Source: Neobacillus ginsengisoli (lineage in GTDB: Bacteria > Bacillota > Bacilli > Bacillales_B > DSM-18226). Taken from it: a stretch of 64,000 nt of DNA. Below the pieces are notes generated by a model that worked only from the letters and a program-made list of their open reading frames with translations, was not told the DNA's origin and did not search any database. Both the position numbers and the translations under genes were made by a program. Position 1 is the stretch's first letter. Each line of letters starts with the position of its first letter. Below, piece by piece: positions 1 through 8,481 of this stretch. The stretch is taken from contig NZ_JAUSTW010000005.1 of assembly GCF_030813055.1 (NCBI RefSeq), forward strand, positions 310,001 through 374,000. Reading direction: 5' to 3'.

Positions 1-216
1 ACACCGTGGCAAATTAACAAACAAAACAACCTTTATTTTAACATTCTATTAAACTAAAAACCAAGCTTTTAACAGCATTAGTTCATAAATTATGAAGGGA
101 AACCATTTGGGAGAAATTCCTCCTTCATTCCTATATAATTTTAAATTAATCATTGGTTTAAACTTGCTGTTGAAATTAGATATAAGGTACATTTAAGAAG
201 GAAAAAAAAGGAGGGA

Positions 217-1149
217 ATGAATTTGAAATATTTCAAGATTGCTAATACGGATTTAAATGTATCCAATGTTGTTATGGGTAACATGCGTTTGACACAGCTG
301 GCAAAACCAGATATTGAGGTGTTAATTCGGACAGCGTTGGAAGAAGGAATTAATTTCTTTGATCATGCGGATATTTATGGTGCCGGGGAGTGTGAAACAT
401 TATTTTCAGATGCCATCCAAATGAATCCATCAATCCGTGAAAAGATGATTATACAAAGCAAATGTGGTATACGACCGCCAGAAAAAATGTACGATTTTTC
501 GAAAGAACACATAATATCTTCAACAGAGGCAATATTAAACCGTTTGCAAACAGATTACTTAGATATTCTCCTTCTCCATCGTCCAGATACCTTAGTGGAA
601 CCGACTGAAGTAGCAGAAGCATTTGAAGAACTTCATCGTAGTGGGAAAGTGAAATATTTTGGTGTATCCAATCATACCCCTATGCAAATAGAACTGTTAC
701 AAAAATACATTCCGCAAAAACTAGTCGTAAATCAGCTACAGTTGAGTATTGTACATACACCTATTATCGACTCAGGAATTGCTTTAAATATGGGCATAGA
801 CCAATCCATAAACCGTGACAGCAGTGTTTTAGATTATTGCCGCCTTAAAGATATTACCGTTCAAGCCTGGTCTCCTTATCAAAAAGGATTTTTTGACGGT
901 CCTTTCCTTGGGGATTATGAAAACTATGCGGAATTGAATGACTTAATCAAAGAACTTGCAATAAAATATGAGGTCACAGATACCGCTATAGCTACTGCCT
1001 GGATCACCCGCCATCCAGCAAATATTCAAGTGGTCCTTGGAACTACCAATAAAGAACGGTTAGCGGATGCATGTAAGGGTTCAGACTTACCGTTATCTCG
1101 AAAAGAATGGTATGACCTTTACCGTTTGGCTGGACATATGATTCCATAA
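217..1149 (+). CDS. Aldo/keto reductase
   Basis: NAD(P)H-dependent oxidoreductase of the aldo/keto reductase superfamily (YdhF-like, about 310 residues, the usual length). It should fold as a TIM barrel in the cytosol and reduce an aldehyde or ketone that cannot be named from sequence. The catalytic tetrad is visible: Asp49 and Tyr54 in FFDHADIYG, Lys82 in IIQSKCG and His121 in DILLLHRPD. The ATG follows a strong AAGGAGGGAATGA-type ribosome-binding site. The gene stands alone with its own terminator directly after the stop codon, so it is monocistronic. Family assignment is firm; the substrate is unknown. Confidence 0.9.
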   Translation: MNLKYFKIANTDLNVSNVVMGNMRLTQLAKPDIEVLIRTALEEGINFFDHADIYGAGECETLFSDAIQMNPSIREKMIIQSKCGIRPPEKMYDFSKEHIISSTEAILNRLQTDYLDILLLHRPDTLVEPTEVAEAFEELHRSGKVKYFGVSNHTPMQIELLQKYIPQKLVVNQLQLSIVHTPIIDSGIALNMGIDQSINRDSSVLDYCRLKDITVQAWSPYQKGFFDGPFLGDYENYAELNDLIKELAIKYEVTDTAIATAWITRHPANIQVVLGTTNKERLADACKGSDLPLSRKEWYDLYRLAGHMIP

Positions 1150-1159
1150 TGAAAACAAA

Positions 1160-1188
1160 AACACTTGGGGTATTCCAAGTGTTTTTTT
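1160..1188 (+). terminator. Intrinsic terminator of the aldo/keto reductase gene
   Basis: The 9-bp stem AACACTTGG / CCAAGTGTT is followed by a run of seven T. It begins 11 bases after the stop codon. Confidence 0.85.
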
Positions 1189-1265
1189 AACCTTCAAGAA
1201 CTATTGTTTTATTTGTATAGAATTTTCTGGTATAAAACATTATTAACCAACTAGCCTATTACTTA

Positions 1266-1619
1266 TTAAATTAGCTTAGTCATTAAAAACTCTATTTTTC
1301 CTACTAAATTTTCCTTAATGGTATCATCCAGTGTCATTTCGTCCATGGTCTCTTTCATGGTGCTCATCCATATTTCAGCTCTTTCAGGAGCCATCTGAAA
1401 TGAATGTCTTTCTTTAACCTTTGAAACATGATTCTCTTGGTCTTGAGATGAATCTTCTGTTACTAGGCGGTATATAAACGTTCTTTGTCTACTTTTGAGC
1501 AATTCAATATCCACGTTCCTTTGTTCAAACATTGAAATATAATAGGAGTTCTTTAGAAGCTTCTCATAAAAGCGTTCTACCAGTTCATCAACTTTTTCCT
1601 GGCCTAATGTAATAGACAT
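1266..1619 (-). CDS. Small globin-like (truncated haemoglobin-type) protein
   Basis: A 117-residue protein with the layout of a truncated haemoglobin. Helix B/C-like VERFYEKLLKNSYYISMF is near residues 14-31, and KERHSFQMAPERAEIW near 69-84 matches the F-helix region in which His72 would be the proximal haem ligand. The length fits the family (110-130 residues). Family members bind O2 or NO, or act in haem redox chemistry; which applies here is not visible. It is a single gene, and the ATG follows a usable ribosome-binding site (AAAGAGGGGAT on the minus strand). The sequence is divergent, so the family call is likely but not certain. Confidence 0.6.
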   Translation of the reverse strand: MSITLGQEKVDELVERFYEKLLKNSYYISMFEQRNVDIELLKSRQRTFIYRLVTEDSSQDQENHVSKVKERHSFQMAPERAEIWMSTMKETMDEMTLDDTIKENLVGKIEFLMTKLI

Positions 1620-2002
1620 CGTCTATCCCCTCTTTTTCATGAAAATAATATTGTCTACTTCATTATAGTGAAAATAATAAATACATATGTGATATAAATC
1701 ACTATTTAGGTAGGCTGTTTTCCTAAACATTGCGAAAACGACATTTTTTGTATCTCTCCTTAAGCGAACGTATTAAATATGATCGATGGAACAGACCTAT
1801 TATGTATATAAGGATGCCATTTTTCAAAGGGGCATCCTTTTTGCCTTGGAAAAAACATCTTTTTTACCTTGGCAAAAAAATACACAATTAAATTGTAGTC
1901 GTTATTCACATTCTGTTATATAATAAAAGCAACTAAACTTAATCTGTTCTATAATAAAACAAGCGGATATGTAAAAAAACTTGGGAAAAGGGGTAAACGA
2001 AA
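1620..2002. other. Intergenic region with an orphan terminator
   Basis: The region is AT-rich and lies between two divergent genes. I see no coding potential with a ribosome-binding site. The only clear structure is the hairpin at 1810-1842, annotated separately. The right end must hold the promoter of the gene at 2003. Confidence 0.5.
1810..1842 (+). terminator. Orphan intrinsic terminator-like hairpin
   Basis: The perfect 9-bp stem AAGGATGCC / GGCATCCTT with a 12-base loop is followed by T5. No gene on the plus strand ends just upstream: the nearest plus-strand gene ends at 1149 and has its own terminator. It may end a short untranslated RNA starting in 1640-1800, or be a remnant. Confidence 0.6.
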
Positions 2003-2326
2003 ATGAATAAAACAGACTCAATCGCACGTAGAATACTGGGTTGGAAATTAAATAGGTGGGATAGATGGTATGATTATGAAAAGGGAATTTTCATTCATGA
2101 ATCAGAATTTCAACCCGAGCAAAACCTTGATCATGCGATGCTAATCGTTGAAAAGTTAAAAAAGTTTGGATATACCTATAAAACAAATGGCGTTTCAGAG
2201 GTTTCCTTTAATGACGTACGGGCAACTGGCGAAACGTTATCACAAGCAATCACAAATGCAGCCTACTCATTTATTGAAAATAACTCAGTCGTTAATAGCA
2301 CTACCATTTGGCGTCAATTATGCTAA
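2003..2326 (+). CDS. BC1872-like protein with phage ABA-sandwich domain
   Basis: A 107-residue protein that I recognise as the small Bacillus family carrying the phage ABA-sandwich domain. The signature is RILGWKLNRWDRWYDYEKG near residues 10-28, followed by the ATGETLSQAITNAAYSF pattern near 74-90. Relatives occur in Bacillus prophages and as lone chromosomal genes, and none has a known activity. The start codon follows GGGAAAAGGGG at a good distance. No other phage gene adjoins it, so it is a lone domesticated or residual gene. A strong hairpin terminator follows. Confidence 0.75.
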   Translation: MNKTDSIARRILGWKLNRWDRWYDYEKGIFIHESEFQPEQNLDHAMLIVEKLKKFGYTYKTNGVSEVSFNDVRATGETLSQAITNAAYSFIENNSVVNSTTIWRQLC

Positions 2327-2384
2327 ACCTTATTACAACATTTGGAATCACCCTTTTTTTCAAAAAAATCCTTTCTCAAAACTT

Positions 2385-2427
2385 AAAAAGCAATGCAATT
2401 CACATCTGAATTCGCATTGCTTTTTTA
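2385..2427 (+). terminator. Terminator of the ABA-sandwich gene
   Basis: The arms AAGCAATGC and GCATTGCTT are extended by AATT/GAATT pairing and followed by T6. A-rich sequence on the other side may let it act weakly in the opposite direction for the gene ending at 2518. Confidence 0.8.
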
Positions 2428-2517
2428 TTGATAGATCCATATTTTCCCTTTATGGTTACCGTTCTTGCCTTTATTGCGGCTTATTAGCGAAGGAGTATCC
2501 TAAGGTATGACAAACTC

Positions 2518-4902
2518 TTAATGGTCGCGGTTCACAATATGATTCATTAAATGCTTCAGAAAAGCGGTATTGCGCGGCACCTCTTGCAACGTTTCCATTG
2601 CAAGACAGTAATGTTCCCACATTTCTTTTCTAGCACCTTCCAGACCTAAGATTGACACAAAAGTCGTGTTGTTGTTTTCAGCATCTTTGCCGATGGGTTT
2701 TCCGAGTAAAGCTTGATTTCCCTCAACATCAAGCAGATCATCTTTAATCTGAAACGCAATGCCGGCATGATGAGCGAATTTTTTCAAAGCTTCCCTTTCG
2801 AACGCTTCTGCCTTGGCGAGAATGGCAGGCATGATGAGAGAAGCTTCGAATGCGATCCCGGTTTTATAAAAGGACATTATATTCAGCTGTTCCAGTGTCA
2901 AGGGTTTCCCTTTGGAATCCAAGTCCATCGCTTGTCCGTTACACATAGCCGCTGTAACTTGAGTCGAATATTGTATCAAATTAAGCACCGTTTTTGAATC
3001 AAACTGGTCAAGTGATACTTGTTCCTCAATCGCCTTCTGGGTCAGAAAGAGACCGGTCAATTCCGCGATAGCAATGTTATAAACCTGATGTAAGGTTGCA
3101 CGACCCCTACGGGTGGACGCATTATCCTGGGATGGCAGATCATCGAAGATTAGGGATGCTGTATGCATATATTCTAATGATCTTAGCAGCGGGACGATTG
3201 AAGACGGATTTAATCCATATTCGTTAACGCCCATGACCCATGTCATGATGGGCCTCAATCGCTTTCCGTCACCTGCCAGACTGTAATTTGCCGCATCAAT
3301 GATTGGCTCTTTCATCAAAGAAAGTTGATCGATTTTAGGAATCATTAAGATGTTGTTAATCTGATTGCGTACGGTTTCGATCGTATCTATAAAATCTTCC
3401 TGTTCCTTCCGTTCATTTTTCAGAATGGTGATCATATGATCCCGAAGGAGTTTATCAAAGAAATCCACATCATCTGCTTTTCGAACCATCGTTTGGATGA
3501 CACGATTAAATTCCGGAATTCCAGAAGCAAATAGTTGCATAACTTCATTGTATTTTTTTGTTCCCATTCGTTCTTTAAATCGTTTTAAACCATTTATGGC
3601 ACGGTCCAGAATCACCTCACAGGTCTTGGTATCCGAGTGATACACATTATGGATCAAATTGGAGATGACCGCCCAGTATAGTTCAAAGGGATTTATAAGG
3701 TCCCCACGCTTATCATGATATTTCATATAATAAGTATAGGGGGTTACGGCACCATCCTTCATGTCATCAAACATATCGGCAAAATCATCAGCCAGCTGGT
3801 TGTAAATGCCATAAAAGAATGTTCGATTGTTAAAGTCCTCATCAAGAGGGGCACTGATTACCGAACGGACAATCAATCGGGAAGAAGAGGATTTTAAAAT
3901 GATCGGGATATAAAGCTCTTCATTGGAGTAATTTGCATTAGATAGATCCTTTACCCGGTCCACTTCCTGAGAATGAAAAAACACATAAGATTGCTCGAAA
4001 AAATTTTTTCTTGTCTCAGGCCGCTGATGGGCCCTTATATACTCAAAAGCATCACGGAGTTCCGAATGAATATATCGGATCAGGTTCAAGTTAGTTCCGG
4101 GCCACTCACTCAATTCCGGAACTTCTCCTGTGATAAGCGTGGTACGTATCAAATTGGAATATTGTTTTTTCTCTTTATCGGACAAGACTTCTGAATCAAG
4201 AAGATCATCAATAAAGGGATAGGTCAGACCATATGAATAGCCTAGCCTTATAGCTGCATCAAGTTTCCGAGACCGTTCTTCAGGCGATATCTCATCGTCC
4301 ATCTCTACTACCACGTGCATAAATACCCCTGCAATGATTTTGATTAGTTTTCGCTGGGCTTGTTCTGCCTCCATCCCTTTTGGAATATTGGAGGATACAG
4401 TCTTTAGTTTGTTAATCAGCCAGATCATGGTGGATTCAATGCTTTCCCTCTGAGCATACCGGTACAACCGGGCCATGCTGGTGGTCTCAGTTTTGTCTCC
4501 TTTGTCTGTTGCGGTAGAACGAGTTAGGGATTTTTTTAAACTGTCAACTACACGTCGAACCCTTGTCTGTGTATCGGGTGTGTCCAGTGCCTTGCCCAGG
4601 TCCCGCATGAAAAGATAGGAGATACTACGATCAAGATAATGATCTAGTTTACCTGTATAATCCAACCATCGGATATAATTGTAATACCCACGGGAATCAG
4701 GTTTTCCCTTTCCACGCGAAAAAAAGGATAATAATGGATGAGGATGAATATGGTTGGTTTTCCACGATTGAATATCTTTTGTTAGAGTAGGGATATACGC
4801 CTTTTCTGAGACCAGAACATAAAGTGATTTAAAATAATGAGCAGCCTTCTGCTCAGCCAGCTGATAGCATGCATCGGCATTTTTAATTAATTCCTCCTTC
4901 AT
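2518..4902 (-). CDS. Two-domain class I isoprenoid synthase: N-terminal synthase-like half fused to polyprenyl diphosphate synthase
   Basis: A protein of 794 residues, more than twice a normal polyprenyl diphosphate synthase. The C-terminal half (about 490-794) is a canonical trans-prenyltransferase like IspA. The first Asp-rich motif DDLPSQD is at 587-593 and the second, DDLLD, at 721-725, with LGKPIGKDAENNNTTF after it. This half should condense isopentenyl diphosphate with an allylic diphosphate using Mg2+. The N-terminal half is mostly helical and carries its own pair of Asp-rich stretches, DDLLD at 232-236 and DDFADMFDD at 372-380, 140 residues apart (134 in the C-terminal half). This suggests a second class I fold, perhaps a terpene synthase. 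It stands alone; the ATG follows GAGGTGAT. The C-terminal assignment is firm and the N-terminal one is inferred. Confidence 0.85.
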   Translation of the reverse strand: MKEELIKNADACYQLAEQKAAHYFKSLYVLVSEKAYIPTLTKDIQSWKTNHIHPHPLLSFFSRGKGKPDSRGYYNYIRWLDYTGKLDHYLDRSISYLFMRDLGKALDTPDTQTRVRRVVDSLKKSLTRSTATDKGDKTETTSMARLYRYAQRESIESTMIWLINKLKTVSSNIPKGMEAEQAQRKLIKIIAGVFMHVVVEMDDEISPEERSRKLDAAIRLGYSYGLTYPFIDDLLDSEVLSDKEKKQYSNLIRTTLITGEVPELSEWPGTNLNLIRYIHSELRDAFEYIRAHQRPETRKNFFEQSYVFFHSQEVDRVKDLSNANYSNEELYIPIILKSSSSRLIVRSVISAPLDEDFNNRTFFYGIYNQLADDFADMFDDMKDGAVTPYTYYMKYHDKRGDLINPFELYWAVISNLIHNVYHSDTKTCEVILDRAINGLKRFKERMGTKKYNEVMQLFASGIPEFNRVIQTMVRKADDVDFFDKLLRDHMITILKNERKEQEDFIDTIETVRNQINNILMIPKIDQLSLMKEPIIDAANYSLAGDGKRLRPIMTWVMGVNEYGLNPSSIVPLLRSLEYMHTASLIFDDLPSQDNASTRRGRATLHQVYNIAIAELTGLFLTQKAIEEQVSLDQFDSKTVLNLIQYSTQVTAAMCNGQAMDLDSKGKPLTLEQLNIMSFYKTGIAFEASLIMPAILAKAEAFEREALKKFAHHAGIAFQIKDDLLDVEGNQALLGKPIGKDAENNNTTFVSILGLEGARKEMWEHYCLAMETLQEVPRNTAFLKHLMNHIVNRDH

Positions 4903-5447
4903 ACTATCACCTCTACTTAATGGTCTCTTATATATTTATTGCAATATACTTCACCTAAATTAAAAATCTAAGCTTTGATAAACGAAATCCTAATGGAATA
5001 AAAATAAATTACCGAACACATGAAAACATCAGTTAGGATATCACGCTAAAAGTACATATACATACTGTATTTACGTTAAGCTATTAAAATATATTTATAT
5101 ATAATCTTGAAAAAACATCTTTATAACCATAAAGCTTAATATTCTCTTTTTAAAATATCTGTTATTTTCCAACTTGTTTTCCATTTATAAATTTCAGCCG
5201 TTTATATATTTTTTAAAATAAATTTCAGCTTCCGATAAATGGCCTTTTCTTAACAGTTGATTTGACAACTGCTTCGCTGAGCTTATTGTGAATTTGAAAC
5301 AACTAACGGTAACTTTAAAGCGACCCCAATTGGGATCAACAAAAAATAGAACCTCCTATATGGAAGTCCTAACCTTAATTTCAACTATTAGCAAATAAAC
5401 CAAACTTTTGATTTTAAATTTCTTTCCTCGAGAATCTTATTTCATAC
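4903..5447. other. AT-rich intergenic region, no gene seen
   Basis: About 545 bases of very AT-rich DNA between two minus-strand genes. The right part of the fusion-gene promoter must lie near 4903-5000. I see no open frame with a ribosome-binding site, no strong hairpin and no repeat. Confidence 0.4.
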
Positions 5448-5585
5448 CTAATTTTTATCATTTTCGTAAGCGATAACCACTACTTTCTTATGAGTTTGCT
5501 CACTTAACTTTTCTTCTAATGATTGAATTTCATTTATCAAATTCGTCGAAAGTGAAGCTGCAACATATTGATTTTCTTTGTCCAT
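5448..5585 (-). CDS. Small hydrophilic protein, 45 residues
   Basis: Unknown small protein starting MDKENQYVAASL and rich in charged residues, with a probable helix over LINEIQSLEEKLSEQT. I chose the ATG at 5585 because it follows a textbook AGGAGGGAATTGAAA. A longer frame from 5630 is open but has no good ribosome-binding site and begins only 6 bases after the neighbouring small gene. It probably shares a transcript with the gene at 5637-5810. No signal peptide or membrane segment. Function unknown. Confidence 0.55.
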   Translation of the reverse strand: MDKENQYVAASLSTNLINEIQSLEEKLSEQTHKKVVVIAYENDKN

Positions 5586-5636
5586 TTTCAATTCCCTCCT
5601 TTGTAATCTTCGTTTTGGTACTTTTGACATCCTAAA

Positions 5637-5810
5637 TTAAGGTTTTCCTGCATCAGGAGAAAGATTTGGATCGCCGCCACCGTTAATAATAGCGCTTTCT
5701 GCCCGAATATCATTATTATCTAAGTCCACTTCAATATTTTTATTCATTTTTTCATTTGTATTCCCCTTATTTTGAAATTCCTGAGGAGAATTTTGATTAC
5801 CTTTTTGCAT
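5637..5810 (-). CDS. Small hydrophilic protein, 57 residues
   Basis: An open frame that starts at ATG 5810 after AAAGGTGGTG and ends with TAA at 5637. The product starts MQKGNQNSPQEF and ends GGGDPNLSPDAGKP. It is rich in Asn, Gln, Gly and Asp, has no hydrophobic segment and is probably disordered. It precedes the 45-residue gene by about 50 bases on the same strand, so the two likely form a small operon. Composition and size recall small spore or stress proteins of Bacillus, but I do not recognise the family and infer no function. Confidence 0.5.
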   Translation of the reverse strand: MQKGNQNSPQEFQNKGNTNEKMNKNIEVDLDNNDIRAESAIINGGGDPNLSPDAGKP

Positions 5811-5998
5811 TAATACACCACCTTTTGTAAGGTAGTGTTTGTTAATCCATTTTTATTTATGTATGGCTAGCTGTTATTCTATCGATCCACTTCCAGTTAG
5901 TCATTAAAGATCTTTTAAAGACTTCAGATGCCGGTCAATAAAAAGGAGGAAGTTTCTGGACAACCAACATCATAAATTCAAATACATCATAGTAAGCC

Positions 5999-6026
5999 AA
6001 AAAGCCAGGCATTAACCTGGCTTTTT
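5999..6026. terminator. Bidirectional terminator after the ParB-like gene
   Basis: Perfect stem AAAAAGCCAGG / CCTGGCTTTTT with a short loop. It lies about 30 bases beyond the stop codon of the minus-strand gene at 6055 and carries T-runs on both strands. Confidence 0.75.
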
Positions 6027-6054
6027 CTTTTTGGCGGCTCTTAAATAGGATCGA

Positions 6055-6528
6055 CTACTCATAATTTCTTAGCATTTCATTCACCATCGTTTTCATGGAG
6101 GAAATGACCGTTTTCTTATATCTAACTGCCAAAATAAGCACTCTTATTTGTTGGGATCGTGATAAATTTCTAAAACTGGGCTCTTGTTTCATAAAGGATC
6201 GAACGATTGACCAGCTTTTCGGCATTAAAGGAAAATCATCCATAGGTTGTTTATTCCGTAAACGATAAAACCAAGAGGTAAATCCGGACGAAGTGCTTTT
6301 ATCAACAATACATGGTGCATAAATACTTTTTGTATGTTTTCGAAGGCTTTCGAATCGATCTTGGCCGCTAACAATAATATAGCTGTCGTCTTTCTTATTT
6401 TTTCTTACAACCAAAACAAACATACAGTCCCACATTAATCTCTGAAGCTTCTTAATGTGCTCCGAAATTTTCAACGATAAATCAGGTTTAATTTTATTTA
6501 GTGGTATATACTGTATCGTGAATTTCAT
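6055..6528 (-). CDS. Orphan ParB N-terminal-domain-like protein
   Basis: A 157-residue protein starting MKFTIQYIPLNKIKPDLSLK, which resembles the start of a ParB/sulfiredoxin-type domain (the IPLNKIKP pattern). DDSYIIVSGQDRFESLRKH near 55-75 matches the family's I-x-G-x-x-R-x-x-A/S box. The usual GERR is replaced by SGQDRFES, so nuclease or CTP-binding activity cannot be assumed. I chose ATG 6528, which follows AGGAGGGGATAAAT; an upstream in-frame ATG at 6561 lacks a good site. There is no ParA partner or parS site nearby, so a role in segregation is unlikely. Function unknown. Confidence 0.55.
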   Translation of the reverse strand: MKFTIQYIPLNKIKPDLSLKISEHIKKLQRLMWDCMFVLVVRKNKKDDSYIIVSGQDRFESLRKHTKSIYAPCIVDKSTSSGFTSWFYRLRNKQPMDDFPLMPKSWSIVRSFMKQEPSFRNLSRSQQIRVLILAVRYKKTVISSMKTMVNEMLRNYE

Positions 6529-6889
6529 ATTTATCCCCTCCTGTTTTTTTGATGAGTCCATTCCCGCCTCCTTAATTTTGGCAGCAGCTTCGGTTTTCTC
6601 AGCAGGTATTGCAGTAAGAGGAATGGTATTCCGGGTGCAGCTCTAAGTTGGAGTAATTCCCATTGTCAAAGACAAACGATAATTCCTTACATTGAGTCCC
6701 TCAAAACATTATATGTATGAAATGGGCTCATGTTTCATATGGAGGTTGTCTGAAACACGAAAAAGCCGCTTTTCACAAAAAAAACGGCTCTCCTTTATTT
6801 CAATCTTTTAATCAGCATCCTCTAAAAATGGGATTCTTACGAATGAATCGACAAAAAACTTTTTTCAATCATGTTTTTCGATAGTAGAT
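6529..6889. other. Divergent intergenic region
   Basis: It separates the ParB-like gene from the plus-strand gene at 6890. A weak hairpin (AGCCG / CGGCT, 6764-6789, with an A-rich loop) is the only structure seen. It should contain divergent promoters. No gene recognised. Confidence 0.35.
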
Positions 6890-7747
6890 TTGCTCATAAT
6901 TACTCAACATAAGGCAGGAAATATCACATTTCATAAGAAAGTGACGATGAAAACTGTTCATACTCATACAGGAAAGAAAAGAAAAGTTGTTGAATTATAC
7001 TCCTACAAGGAAAATAACCTTGTAACCAATCGGAAAGGTTGTGAGTTTATGAGACTTCTGGATGTACAACCTAAGAATAACTGCAGCTACATCTTCGTTC
7101 AATTTCCAGGAATGAAAATGAATGCCCCTATGCTCTCGAGCGGCGAGGGAAAGGTGGTGAAAGAAGATGTTGCTTTATGTGTCCAATTAAACAACAAAGA
7201 AAAGGTTAATAATTTGTACCTCGTACGCACACAGAGTATAAAACCCTTTGACTTCACAGATGAAGAAATTGGAGCAAAAGCATTTTATCGAGTCATCAAG
7301 AAAAAAGAACCCTCTCATGACTCACCCACGAATAAATCCGAAGATTTCGTCACGTATATAACAGATGAAGTGGTTGTTGTGCAAAAGAAAACGGAATCAG
7401 GATATAACTTCGTCTTGGTGTTAAATAACCGTGAAATCGGAATCGTCGCTTCGATTGAAGAAGAAGTTTTACAAACAAAGCAAGTATCATTGCAACTTAA
7501 AGAGGAAGCGAAAGCGCTTGTTGCAGTTAACACTAATAATAAGAAAAATATGGCTATCTTCGGAGGGAGGGTCAAAAAGAGGATATTCTTGGGAGGCTAT
7601 GTCTTTCAGGATAATGAAGTTTTTGAGCCAATCCGAATTCTTTTGGAGGGAGTTAAAAGAAAAGTTACCGTATTTTCTCCTGCCGCATTAGATTTTATCG
7701 GTCCAGGTGATCGCAACCAAACCATTTTTATCATGAGGGGATGGTGA
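6890..7747 (+). CDS. Hypothetical protein, 285 residues, family not recognised
   Basis: Long plus-strand frame with no recognisable family. The longest form starts at TTG 6890 without a good ribosome-binding site; an ATG at 6947 (MKTVHTHTGKKRK) is a reasonable alternative. The protein is soluble and basic at the start. It has short beta-rich stretches such as VTYITDEVVVVQKK and YNFVLVLNNREIGIV in the middle and ends in LDFIGPGDRNQTIFIMRGW. No signal peptide or membrane segment is seen. The overlapping frames on both strands look like shadows. Neighbours give no functional hint. Coding status is supported by length and amino-acid composition only. Confidence 0.55.
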   Translation: MLIITQHKAGNITFHKKVTMKTVHTHTGKKRKVVELYSYKENNLVTNRKGCEFMRLLDVQPKNNCSYIFVQFPGMKMNAPMLSSGEGKVVKEDVALCVQLNNKEKVNNLYLVRTQSIKPFDFTDEEIGAKAFYRVIKKKEPSHDSPTNKSEDFVTYITDEVVVVQKKTESGYNFVLVLNNREIGIVASIEEEVLQTKQVSLQLKEEAKALVAVNTNNKKNMAIFGGRVKKRIFLGGYVFQDNEVFEPIRILLEGVKRKVTVFSPAALDFIGPGDRNQTIFIMRGW

Positions 7748-7812
7748 AGGGGCTTACCCATAAAAGGAATCCACAACTTCATACTGGTAAATTGATCGAA
7801 ACAAAAGGATTA

Positions 7813-7954
7813 AAAGGATAATCCTTTTCGATAGTATATAATCGAAAATAATTAGGAAAGGAGTAAATAATAGGCTGCTTCGACTATTTCTCTTTAAGGA
7901 GAAATAAGCTAATCAATTTATATAGAGACTTAACCAAGGGGTTAAGTCTTTTTT
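7813..7954 (+). ncRNA. Candidate small structured RNA with two hairpins
   Basis: In a stretch without a gene there are, in order: an inverted repeat AAAAGGAT-A-ATCCTTTT (7813-7829), a TATAAT at 7837-7842, a GGAAAGGAG, a hairpin TATTTCTC/GAGAAATA (7885-7906) and a terminator (7926-7954). This layout would yield a transcript of roughly 100 bases with two stem-loops. No matching -35 box is seen at the right distance and no known RNA family is recognised. Confidence 0.3.
7926..7954 (+). terminator. Strong intrinsic terminator
   Basis: Perfect 10-bp stem AGACTTAACC / GGTTAAGTCT with the 4-base loop AAGG, followed by T6. It lies 180 bases after the stop of the gene at 6890, so it ends either that transcript or the candidate small RNA. 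Confidence 0.85.
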
Positions 7955-8162
7955 ACGTTAATGTTTCTTTTTTTGTTCTGCGATTCTATTGTGCCTACAT
8001 AACTTTTAGAAAAAGAATAGCCAGACGAGACATCCTAACCGAATTAGTAATCTAATATGTATTCTCATTTTGCGATAATATATAACTTTTATTACACAAC
8101 TGACATATTTGTAATAGTAATGTCATATAATTTATCAATCACATAGGAAGGAGGAGAGACAA

Positions 8163-8348
8163 ATGGATAATCGGATTTTCTTATTCCTTGCTACAATTTT
8201 TTCTGGTTTTGCACTTATTAAAGTTCCTTTAGCTGGTTCATTTCTTGAAAGCGTTTCACCGGTTTCAAATATTCTTGGCATACTAACAGTCCTAGTCTTC
8301 TCACTAGTCTTGATTTATAAAGGTGTAAAAAGCTTATTCAGTAAGTAA
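8163..8348 (+). CDS. Small membrane protein with two transmembrane segments
   Basis: A 61-residue protein with two hydrophobic helices, about 4-22 (IFLFLATIFSGFALI) and 35-53 (NILGILTVLVFSLVLIY), and a short basic tail (KGVKSLFSK). The ATG follows AGGAAGGAGGAGAGA. It stands alone between its promoter and a terminator, as many Bacillus small membrane proteins do. No family recognised and no function inferred. Confidence 0.65.
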   Translation: MDNRIFLFLATIFSGFALIKVPLAGSFLESVSPVSNILGILTVLVFSLVLIYKGVKSLFSK

Positions 8349-8360
8349 ATAGGATTCACA

Positions 8361-8395
8361 AGGGAAGCACTCTATTTGGGTGCTTTTCCCTTTTC
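8361..8395 (+). terminator. Terminator of the small membrane protein gene
   Basis: Stem GGGAAGCAC / GTGCTTTTCCC (two-base bulge) followed by TTTTCTATTTTT, 13 bases after the stop codon. Confidence 0.7.
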
Positions 8396-8417
8396 TATTT
8401 TTACAACAAATCCACGA

Positions 8418-8445
8418 TAAAAAAGACATCTTTTATAAGATGTCT
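8418..8445 (-). terminator. Terminator of prs
   Basis: Read on the minus strand, the 9-bp stem AGACATCTT / AAGATGTCT is followed by T6. It lies about 40 bases after the prs stop codon. Confidence 0.8.
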
Positions 8446-8481
8446 AAGACCCTTTTTTTAAGAAACTTGTAGTATGAAAAC

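Noticed and set aside
2166..2510. 114-residue plus-strand frame
   Set aside because: It overlaps the ABA-sandwich gene in another frame and runs through its terminator.
6055..6528. Plasmid or chromosome partition ParB
   Set aside because: There is no ParA gene, no parS-like palindrome, and the GERR box is not conserved.
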